Assembly (NCBI GenBank): GCA_010279815.1
Contig: QEOQ01000697.1
Span: forward strand, 29,708-93,707
Length of the DNA: 64,000 bases
Origin: Brachionus plicatilis
Taxonomy: Eukaryota; Rotifera; Eurotatoria; Ploima; Brachionidae
Direction: 5' to 3'
Both the position numbers and the translations under genes were made by a program. The notes under the pieces were generated by a model. It was not told where the DNA came from, ran no database searches, and was given only the letters and a program-made list of their open reading frames with translations. Shown here piece after piece: positions 55,571-64,000 of this stretch. Numbering within the stretch: the stretch's first letter is position 1; each line of letters begins with the position of its first letter.

Positions 55571-57499
55571 TTATTGTTTTCCATTTGTTGCCTCAAAATA
55601 TTCCTTTGATTTAGATGGATCAGCCTTCATTGTTTTCTTGCCTGGTTTCCAGTTAGCTGGACAAACCTCACCATGAACATCAGTAAATTGAAAAGCTTGA
55701 ACCAATCTGAGAGTTTCATCAACTGATCGACCAACTGGTAAATCATTGATAGTTATTTGACGCAAATTTCCATTTCCATCGATCAAAAACAATCCACGGA
55801 AAGCAACACCTTCATCTTCTTTTAGAACCCCGTATCTTTTGGAGATATCTTGAGTCTTGTCAGATACAATTGGAATGTTCATATCCCCTAAACCACCTCG
55901 TTTTCTTGGTGTATTGACCCTTTTGTGAAACAATATTTTAATTTATCTTTGAAAATGATTTGGCGAAATTCAGTACAAAAGAACAAAACAAAATGATAAA
56001 AAGTCTTATAAATTTTTTTTTTAAAGTAGAAAACTGGTTCTGTAAATACAACATGGTGTACAAAGTAGCACCAGCTTTTATTTTTGTCACCTAAAATACG
56101 AATTTGGATTGAAAAAATTGAAAAAATTTACAAAACAAAATTTGAACACCGGGAATCTTCACTGCAGGTCTGGGGCATTGTGAATTTTGGTACAAAAATC
56201 AAAAACAAAATATAAAAAGTGCCAAAGCTTAAGTTCTGAAGGACTAAAACATGTTCTGTAAATTGTAGCAGCTGATACATCCTTTGTACCACCAATATAC
56301 TGATTCTCCAAAACTGTGCAAAATTCAGAACATTGTGAATTATAGTACAAAAAACAAAAACAAAACATTAAAAACGCCAGATCTTAAATCTGGACCTACT
56401 AAAACATATTCTGTAAATTGTAGCAACTGATACATCCTTTGTACCACCACTTAAAGTTGAATTGGATTTTTAATATAAACAGTATCCCAAATCTACTATT
56501 TTCTGAGTTATGCAGATTTATTGCAGAGTTTTGCAGAATCAGTATATTGGTGGTACAACGGATGTATCAGCTGCAACAATTTACAGAACATGTTTTGGTC
56601 CTTCAGAATTTAAGTTTTGGAATTTTTAATAATTTGTTTTTGTTTTTTTTTACCAAATTTCACAATGCCCAGGTCTGGTTATTTCCAATATCTGATATAT
56701 ATTGGACTAAAATTGGAGCATGTGTATTTGGTACGTGCTTAGCAAATTCTTTTATTAAGCGAAACTTCAAAACTCCCTTCTTTTGCATTCGATTTTATTT
56801 TATTTTAAAAATCGCCGAATCTGGCGTAATTTTATGAATAAATAATAATAATAGTTGTTTAATAGTGACAAGTCTAAAGTCAAGTCCGGACTTAAATTAG
56901 GGACTTTTAAACAACTCTAGTTAGCGTTTCTCCTAAATAGTTGGCATTATGCTTTAAATTCAGGCTCTGAATTTTCCATTTTATAATTTTTTATCTTTTT
57001 TTTTAGTTCTCATATTTATTTTCCATTTCTATTTTTAAATTTTTTTATCTAAAAAATTAGGATACGTTTACACCTTTATAGGAATTAGACTATTTAATAA
57101 AGTATGAAAGAGTAAAAATTCGATTTTATCTTTTAAAATGAATTCAAATCTAATGCTGTTTTTATTTTAAATTAAATTTTTGTTTAAAATTACCAAGCTA
57201 AATGTGAAAATTCCGAATCAGTGCTGGCTGCAACAACTTCACAACCTATTGATCTGAATTCTTCAACTCGGTCTGAGAAACTGATGATTTCAGTTGGACA
57301 TACAAATGTGCTTTTTAAGAAAAACATTAATACAAATATTGTTGTTAAAAATTAATGATATTTACAAATCAGATGGATAAAAGAATAGTACTAAATAATT
57401 TCCTTTATAATCGTCCAGAGAAATTTCTTTAAACTGGCCTTCCACTACTGCGGTAGCTTTAAAATATGGAGCAGGTTTTCCTATTTGAGTTTCAGACAT
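55571..57499 (-). CDS. PRDX: Typical 2-Cys peroxiredoxin, copy 2 (199 aa, 3 exons)
   Basis: Minus-strand exons 57499-57366, 57310-57194 and 55919-55571 sum to 600 nt. It starts [13 protein letters not shown] and has Cys49 in DFTFVCPTE and Cys170 in [12 protein letters not shown], plus GGLG and a C-terminal YF. The reaction and location are as for copy 1. Intron positions and phases are identical to copy 1, but intron 2 is 1274 nt instead of 60 because a repeat cluster has been inserted. Exon 3 shares an uninterrupted 152-nt identical tract with copy 1 (55587-55738 versus 38647-38798). All catalytic residues are intact and there is no frameshift, so both copies are probably expressed. Main protein differences lie at [15 protein letters not shown] ([15 protein letters not shown] in copy 1) and the extreme C-terminus. 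Confidence 0.93.
56160..56685. mobile_element. Foldback/tandem repeat element in peroxiredoxin copy 2 intron 2
   Basis: The outer ends are inverted: left GGTCTGGGGCATTGTGAATT, and complement of the right GACCTGGGCATTGTGAAATT. Inside, a block of about 165 bp (ACATGTTCTGTAAATTGTAG, then ATACATCCTTTGTACCACCA) occurs twice in direct orientation (about 56250 and 56420), once inverted (about 56545-56600), and in weaker form near 56035. A fragment of the end also occurs at 24302-24345. Confidence 0.65.
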
Positions 57500-58604
57500 T
57501 TTAGAAATTTCTAATTTTTTTGATTATATCTTAAGAATATTTTTTAAATCCTTAATTTCAATACAAAATTTCCTAAATTTTACAACAAAATAGTAAAAAT
57601 TATTTGAATGGATTTTCGATTCTTATTTTTTTTATTTAAATTGCTTTTTCAGGTTTTTTTAGTTGGAATTTTCTGGTTTAAATAATGACTCAGGAAAATA
57701 ATTAGGTTAAAAAATCAATAAGCTTGTTAATCAACATCATATTAGGCTTATATTCAATAGTTCTTTTTTCAATTTTTAAAATTTTTATTAAATAACCGGA
57801 AAATTCGTGTCTAATTTTTAGCATTATGATTTTAAAATATGATTATGATAAAACATTTCCTGCTTTAAGCATTTGAAAAAATATTTTTTGAATCCATTAT
57901 TCTTTTTATCGAATTTTTAAATTAACTATAAAAAAATATTTTTTTTCAATTCATTAAAAATGTCTCTCAATATTTGGGTTTCAAAGTCCAAAGTTGAAAG
58001 GAGACAGATTTTGAGCAGCATTGATATATGTCTGTAAAAGGAAGCAAATTCGAAATTCTTCAAATTTAATTTGGATTTGAGTGTTTATTCAAAGCGGCAA
58101 AACAAAAAAAAAAATTTTACAGATACTCTAAAAAGGACTTCAACCCTTAAAGCAAGTTTATGGAACGCTTTTCCAAAGAATCTTCTGAACGCAGCTTCAA
58201 GCAGATTTTGATATCAGAATGAACAGCTCTCAAGCCAATTGACTGTGATAATGTGCCTGATAAACACTTAATAGCTACCATTACCACTTCTTGTACTAAA
58301 TTAGAAATTAGAAAATTTTAAATTAAAGAGCATTTTTAAAAACATTTTTTCGAAAAAGCATTTTTAATTACTCTTTATTGTTAATTGATTTAAATATTGT
58401 TATTTTAAATTCCAATATTGTTTATAGGATAATTTTTTAGGTCTGTTTTGAATATTTTTTTTGATTAAAAATAAATCGAGTCACGTTGAAATAGTTAACT
58501 AACTAATCTAAAAATTCTAACTATAATTAGAAAACATAATTATTTTGAAATTTTTTGAATTTTTGAAAATCATTACCAAAATCATAAATTCTAATAATAA
58601 AACA
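57500..58604. other. Intergenic between peroxiredoxin copy 2 and PM20D1
   Basis: Divergent promoters are expected here. Apart from the LINE 3' fragment at about 58090-58300, no feature was seen. Confidence 0.45.
58090..58300 (+). mobile_element. LINE 3'-end fragment
   Basis: A short frame reads SLWNAFPKNLLNAASS (the W.ALP...N.....FK tail of CR1/L2-type ORF2). It is followed by a degenerate 3' end, GTGATAATGTGCCTGATAAA and CTACCATTACCAC, comparable with the better copy ending at 62315. Confidence 0.55.
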
Positions 58605-60388
58605 ATGAAGAAAATTTTTGCTTGTCTTTCAATACTATTTTCATTATTTTTCTTGTTTTTGGTTTACCGGGCATATGTTGTCAATCAGCCATGTAAGCAT
58701 CAGATCAAAATTGTTGAATCCGGTTCCAAATTCCAAATAAATAATGAAATTTTGAACCGTTTCAAAAATAGTTTAAAAATTCAAACTGTTTCTTATGGAC
58801 AAAATAACCAAAATTTCTCAGCCTTAAAAGATTTTATTTCTTTTATTCGAACTGGTATTTTATTGAAATTAATCAAAATTTTTGAATAATTTTTTTCAAC
58901 AGAATTCAGTGACATCGAAGCTTACAAATATGCTAAATTGGACATTATAAATAATTACAGTCTTCTATACAAGATTCAAGGTTCTGATTTGACCCTAAAG
59001 CCATATCTTTTAGCCGCTCACTTTGACGTTGTGCCTGCAGATGGTCAGAACGATAATTGGAAGTTCGATCCATTTTCAGCTACCACAGATCAGGGTTTTA
59101 TTTATGGCAGAGGCACTCTGGATGATAAATCAAGCATGCTTGGTCAGCTAGAAGCATTAAGAATTTTTTTGAAAAAAAATGGTCAACCTAGAAGAACCAT
59201 TTATCTTGCCTATGGGCACGATGAAGAAGCTTCGGGATACCAAGGTGCAAAGTCGATTGCAAAATTCCTAGGAAACACAACTCTTGAATTTGTACTTGAC
59301 GAAGGAACTATGATTGTTGAAAAAGTTTTTAAAGGACTAGATACTCCATTGGCGTATATTGGTACTACGGAAAAAGGATACCTGACTGTAAAATTTTTCG
59401 TGAACACTACCGGTGGACACTCTTCAATGCCTAATCCAGAAGAATCTGCCATTTTCATTGTTGCAGATGCGATTTCCAAGTATTTTTTATTAAAAAAATT
59501 TATTTGAGAATACTTAGTCTAGACTAAAGAATGAAAAAAAATAAGCATCCGAGTTTTTTGGGCTATGGACCCGAAACCACTCTATTAACTAGAATAGCCA
59601 CTAATTTAGGATTCATAAAAAGAGTCCTCCTGTCAAATATCTGGATTTTTAGACCGGCAATTGAATTGTAAAAAAAAATTGAATGTTTTTTTCTAATAAA
59701 CGTTTTATTTCTTTCTAGCATTCTTTCAATGAATCCAACTACTGATTCTTTATTGAGAACCACTACTGCAGTAACAATTGTTCGCTCAGGTGTCAAGGAA
59801 AATGTCCTTCCATCTTATGCTGAATTCTATGTAAATCATAGAATTCATAGTCTTCAATCTTGTAAAGAAGTGTTGGACTACGATTTAGCGGTAATTAATG
59901 ATAAGCGCATTAACTATGAAATAATTGACTGTAGTGAACCTACAAAAACTTCTTCAATAGAAAGTTTAGGATATTCAATAATTGAACATACTACTTATCA
60001 AATATTTCCGGGAGTCTCGGCCGTTCCAAGTCAGTCAAATATCATTGAAATAAATAAAGATTTGATTTAATTTTTTTAATTTTAAAAAGGTATAATGATT
60101 GCTTTAACAGATTCAAGATTCTATACTAACTTAACTGAAAATATTTATCGATATTTGCCCATCAGACTGCTAAACGAAGATTTAAAAAGGTACTTAATAA
60201 TTTTTATCAAGTTTTTTTGGATAATTTATCTTAAAAATTAATTTTTTTATTTTTAAAGATATCATGGTGTTGATGAAAGAATAACTACACAAGGCTATGA
60301 AGACATGATCAATTTTTATTATTTAATTTTTAAAAATACTGATGATGCACATCTTGATAAAACAAGAGAACTTAGAAATGAACTTTAA
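58605..60388 (+). CDS. PM20D1: PM20D1-like M20 family peptidase (501 aa, 6 exons)
   Basis: Exons 58605-58854, 58903-59479, 59530-59667, 59719-60029, 60090-60189 and 60259-60388 sum to 1506 nt; human PM20D1 is 502 aa. The start at 58605 gives a signal/anchor helix (ACLSILFSLFFLFLVY, residues 6-21); a longer frame upstream would need a non-ATG start. Metal and catalytic residues are in place: AAHFDVVP (H123, D125), GRGTLDDKSS (D157), GHDEEASG (E191, E192), VLDEGTM (D216) and RYHGVDE (H461). TTGGHSSMP belongs to the lid/dimer domain. PM20D1 is a secreted enzyme that makes and hydrolyses N-fatty-acyl amino acids; substrate specificity here is inferred from family similarity only. The donor of exon 4 (GTCAGT) is less typical than the others. 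Confidence 0.9.
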
Positions 60389-60631
60389 AAATAAATGTTC
60401 AAATTTTATTTTATTTTTTGATTTCATACCAAAAATATTGGACCAAAAAATTATTAAGACAAAATATTTTTTGACAAAGTTATTTTCTCTTTAACTTTTA
60501 TTTAAAATTCATTTCAATAAAATAAACTTAACAAAATTATTTATTTTCCCTAAATATAAATATAAAATGAAATTATCACTTAAAAAATGATATCACTTGA
60601 AAATTTTTCAACATAATTTTTTTCCAAAATA

Positions 60632-60901
60632 ATGATAAAATTAAATCTACTTCGAATCAGTATTTTAATTTTGTTAGTTTCAATATTTTTAGGATTTGTT
60701 TACGTAGCAGATGATAGTAGCTTGACTTACAATACAATATGTCAAGTAACATGTTACGGAACCTCATTTATTATGGGTAAAGATGAACCAAAGCAAAATT
60801 TAAGAAGCTTCAATCGTGAAAAGATTTGGGCTATCGGAATGGGTTTTTATGCAGCAGCAAAAGGAGATTGCTCAATCTGCTCAAAAAAATACAAAATTTA
60901 A
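60632..60901 (+). CDS. Small putative secreted or membrane protein with four-Cys pattern (89 aa)
   Basis: Intact single-exon frame, 243 nt downstream of the PM20D1-like stop, same strand. Residues 6-26 are a hydrophobic signal/anchor (LLRISILILLVSIFLGFVYV). The mature part has CQVTC and CSIC pairs around FIMGKDEPKQ and FNREKIWAIGMGFYAAAKG. A signal followed by paired cysteines suggests a small secreted disulfide protein. No family is recognised and there is no homologue in the window. Coding potential rests on the orderly signal-plus-Cys layout only, and it could be the first exon of a longer gene. Confidence 0.5.
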   Translation: MIKLNLLRISILILLVSIFLGFVYVADDSSLTYNTICQVTCYGTSFIMGKDEPKQNLRSFNREKIWAIGMGFYAAAKGDCSICSKKYKI

Positions 60902-61340
60902 TAAGTATTATTTAATTTAAATCAACACAAAATCAAAATTATCCACAAAATTTTTAAATCGAATATTGCTTTTTGTTTTTTTTTGTATTTCTTTTAAAAA
61001 CGGAACATTTTGATATGAAAATTTCAGAAATTATTTTAATAAAATCATTTAAAGGAAGATTAGACAACAATCAAGCATTTTTAAATCAAACAAATTTAAT
61101 AAATTAACAAATAAGAATAAATTTTAAATAATGAATAAATAAATTCTATTATTATATAACAAATTGAATTTTTTGCTTATTTGTAAAATAGACATCTAAT
61201 TGTCTATTAATTTTTTTTCTCTTTTTTATACATAAAAGTCGTATTTTAATTTGTCAATGGGCCCTTAAACTATAATTAAATAAATAAATAAATAAATAAA
61301 TGATTAATTATTAAAAATTTACAGGAAAGCTTGAAAAAAA
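60902..61340. other. AT-rich spacer
   Basis: Contains an (AAAT)n/(AATA)n run at about 61280-61300. No gene. Confidence 0.45.
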
Positions 61341-61349
61341 TTAATAATG

Positions 61350-62315
61350 ATCAAAAGTTTATAGTAGAGTACCTCAAGGATCCGTTATTGGTCTGTTTCT
61401 GTTAGTAATTTATATCAATGATTTGCCTGATATAATTCGAAATATCTCCTAATTATATGCAGATGATACTAAAATAATTTCAAAAATGAATTCGGATCTA
61501 GAAGCAAAAGTGCTTCAACGAGACATAGATGCTTCGTATCAATGGTCAAATGACTGGCTTTTAAATGTGTTGTTATGCATTATGGTTCCAGCAGCAAAAA
61601 ATCGTTTTACATCAATCGTCACCAAATAATTGAATCTGAATCGGAGAGAGATTTGGGCATTGTTTTCAGTACTAACTTAAAATGGAGGAACCACATCCTT
61701 ATATGTATTAATAAAAGCAAATCAGATGTTTGGGAGAATCAAAAAATTGTTTGCTAGATTTTATATAAAGTTACTAAGGTTACTTTATTCCACCTTTGTA
61801 CGTCCACTTTTAGAGTTTGCAGTTCCAGTATGGTCACCAAATCTTAAAACAGACTGTGATGCCCTCGAAAAAATCCAAAGAAGAGCAACAAAATTTGTTA
61901 GTGAAATAGGAAACAAAAGTTACGGAGAACATCTGAAATTGCTTCGGATAACAACATTGATTGAAAGGAGACAAAGGGGTGATTTAATTCAGATGTTCAA
62001 GTTTATGAATGATTTGGACAAGATAGAAATTAGCAGCAGTTTTGATTTGGACAATAACATTTTAAGAGGACACCGCTTCGAGTATTTTAAAGAAACAGTT
62101 AAGCACCCGCAAAGAAAAAATTTCTCTTACAACTAAATAGCCAATGCTTGAAATGCTTTACCTGATGAAATAGCAACTGCTAAAACAGTCAACTTTAAAT
62201 CATCTCTTGACTGCTGGACGAACAGCAATCAAGCACATTTGATGTCATAGTGTTCCTGATAACACACTCACTGGCCTCTGGAACAGCATAGCATGCTCTA
62301 CTACTACCACTAAAA
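61350..62315 (+). pseudogene. CR1/L2-like LINE ORF2 C-terminal half with 3' end
   Basis: Plus-strand frames read VPQGSVIG, then YINDLPDIIRN, then LYADDTKIISKMNSD (YADD catalytic box) and WSNDWLLNV. After a frame change come LYSTFVRPLLEFAVPVWSPN, ALEKIQRRATKFVSEI, RQRGDLIQMFKFMNDLDKI and FKSSLDCWTNSN. It ends with a CTACTACTACCAC-type tail at 62299-62312. It is 5'-truncated at about 61350, with stops near 61450 and 62136. The same LINE group supplies the fragments at 1369-1712 and 58090-58300. Confidence 0.8.
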
Positions 62316-62409
62316 TTTTTGTATTCAAAAAGAGTTGTAATAATGTTTTTCAAAATTAAATAAACAAGTAATTAATTTTAGATTTTTAATGAATTTGGGT
62401 CTTTCAAAC

Positions 62410-62755
62410 CCAAATTGAACAAAAATTCGTCATCTTTTGATAAATTACAATTTAAATTAATAAAAAATATTTGATAAAATTCAACCACAAAGTGGAACAT
62501 TTTTTGTTGCACCTTTTTTTAAAAAATTAAAATTTTATTTTATTTTTATTTTGGTAATCAAATCAATAATCAATTTAAATATTTTTGATGTTAAATTTAT
62601 TGTCTTTTTTTAGAATCAAAAATTTTTTTTTTGGTAAAAAAAGGTGCAACAAAGTAGTTATGTTGCAGTATTTTTTTAATATCATTTATACTTTAATTTT
62701 AATTTATCAAAAAATGAAAAATTTTTGTTCGATTTCTATTTGAATTTCATAATAC
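62410..62755. mobile_element. Second copy of the MULE-type foldback MITE
   Basis: The right half ends GAATTTCATAATACC and contains AAAAAAGGTGCAACAAAGTA. The left half carries the inverted counterpart (TTTTGTTGCACCTTTTTTTA). It matches the element at 11762-12113 over most of its length but lacks the first 20 or so bases on the left, next to the LINE tail. Confidence 0.65.
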
Positions 62756-63299
62756 CTGCATTTGAGCCTCCTGTGAGAAATTACAAGAAATTCATATAGT
62801 TATTTTAAACAAATGAACTATAAATGGAAATATTTTTTTAATAACTCACTGGGTTCCTTAGAAATCAACAAAATAAAATATTCGGTATTTGACTTTGTTC
62901 CTGTATTCTAATGATATTGATTTTTAAAATTTTAATGACTGGGTCTAAAAACCCAACGGGCTTCTTAGTATTAAGTTCATAATATTTGATAAAAATAAGT
63001 TTAAAGATTGCTTCTAAAATTTTATAAAAATTAGTTTATTAAAAAGAAAAAAATCCTAAAGTTTTAAATTAGAAATAAATTGTTCCTTAAAAACATTTTT
63101 TTGTAAATGAAAGAATCTTTAAAAAAATTAAAAGCTTTTTTTTTGGTTACTTCCAAACTCCCTTAAAGGTCTACTTCATCTACAAATTCAAGAAATAAGT
63201 TTTTGGTATTAAAATATAGTAATTTGAATTTTTTACATTTTTTTAAGTTCACAGACAAAAAAAATGTTACCTCTTATTTAGTTAATTAGTAGTTATTTC
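62756..63299. other. AT-rich spacer
   Basis: No gene. GGGTC(T)...AACCCA short dyads near 62945-62965 and 62398-62420 are the only structure noted. Confidence 0.4.
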
Positions 63300-63850
63300 T
63301 TCGACATCCTAACAAATATAAAATCTGAGCCCATCACTGCTTTGAGGCAGTATGGTATTGTAGTAGCCATTTCTGTTGAACTTATCTAAAGCCGCTTTGA
63401 AGCACTCGGATCGATTTCACTCTCGGGAAACTTTGTCAAGTGGGGAATCACTTTTTTTTAAAAGAAAACATAGTTAGGAATTACATCACCTTCAAAATCA
63501 TTTCTCAACGTAATTGGAAAGCTTTCTCTTGCTATTGCCTCTAAATGTCACAGCAGAACCTAGTACTAAAAAATGACTGCCTGATTAGTTTAACCATCTC
63601 TAGTCCGTTTACTTATTTAAATATTTTAATTATCTCTCACTAGATCACATCTCACTTTTCTTTCATATAGCTTTGTTAATCTCATTTTCGCCAATGTTGT
63701 AACTGCATTTCTTTAAGAAAATGGATTTTTTGAAGCGCGTTTCTTTACTTTCTCAAATGAATTCGCAACTAATTTATTGCTTGGATTCCAGAGTTGCAAA
63801 CTTTAGGTTTTGTCAAACCATAGACTTTAAATATTTTTCTAACTATAAAA
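63300..63850 (-). pseudogene. Decayed LINE 3'-end fragment
   Basis: In heavily interrupted minus-strand frames one reads ECFKAALDKFNRNGYYNTIL and PQSSDGLRF near 63410-63310, resembling the F...LD.F.... end of CR1-like ORF2. Upstream there is a coding-like but frameshifted stretch towards 63850. The limits are uncertain. Confidence 0.4.
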
Positions 63851-64000
63851 TTTAATACATAAACATATCAGCATCCATATTTTTTATCATTTTTAAATTA
63901 AGGCCTTCAATATGTTCCGTTGATATTAGTTATTCTGTTTAATAATTTAAAAATTATATTATTTAGGTACAATGGAGTAACAGAAAATTTAGAAATCTAT
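63851..64000. other. AT-rich window end
   Basis: No feature seen. Confidence 0.4.

Noticed and set aside
58545..58604. Upstream extension of the PM20D1-like first exon
   Set aside because: It begins at TTG; the ATG at 58605 directly precedes the signal/anchor helix and fits the family length.

Overview
This is a very AT-rich eukaryotic (animal) window. The host genes have short GT-AG introns (often 50-60 nt) and encode recognisable metazoan proteins: a cationic amino-acid transporter of the SLC7 CAT type, ATG9, the Hsp90 co-chaperone AHA1, two 2-Cys peroxiredoxins, a PM20D1-like M20 peptidase and a NAT8-like acetyltransferase. Base composition, gene compactness and the mix of DNA transposons and LINEs would fit a small invertebrate such as a monogonont rotifer. 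That is an inference; nothing in the window proves the taxon.

Layout. 0-9 kb is a transposon graveyard: a Tc1 element carrying a LINE 3' end, a Tc1/mariner fragment, and a three-level nest in which a pogo/Tigger element contains a LINE, which contains a Mutator-like (MULE) element. The MULE has a 576-codon open frame joining the C-terminal half of a MULE transposase to a Ulp1-type cysteine protease. 10.9-16.4 kb is the 11-exon CAT gene, whose large intron 5 holds several foldback elements. 18.3-21.8 kb is a same-strand cluster of three low-complexity protein genes whose products all start Met-Gly; two share CPPGC(V/M)P motifs and the third has a Src-like N-terminus. 25.1-26.4 kb (minus) is AHSA1. 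29.8-35.0 kb is the 13-exon ATG9 gene with piggyBac-like MITEs in two introns. 37.6-39.3 kb holds a frameshifted NAT8-like gene and peroxiredoxin copy 1.

40.7-53 kb is again mobile DNA: a 558-bp foldback element; a minus-strand LINE; a hAT remnant split by a 5.9-kb Ty3/gypsy-type retroelement (near-identical LTRs, integrase with C-terminal chromodomain, env-like ORF, most of RT/RNase H missing); a tandem array at the hAT end; and further LINE and pogo-like fragments. 55.6-57.5 kb (minus) is peroxiredoxin copy 2, whose intron 2 has been enlarged by repeats. 58.6-60.4 kb is the PM20D1-like gene, followed by a small Cys-containing membrane or secreted ORF. The last 3 kb holds two LINE 3' fragments and a second copy of the MULE-type MITE found in the CAT intron.

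The host genes look like independent housekeeping loci rather than one pathway. The clearest local coherence is the three-gene Met-Gly cluster and the peroxiredoxin duplication. Exon models were built by hand from splice sites and reading frame. For CAT, AHSA1, ATG9, both peroxiredoxins, PM20D1 and the third cluster gene the exon lengths sum to whole codons and give proteins close to the usual family length. No tRNA, rRNA or CRISPR was found.
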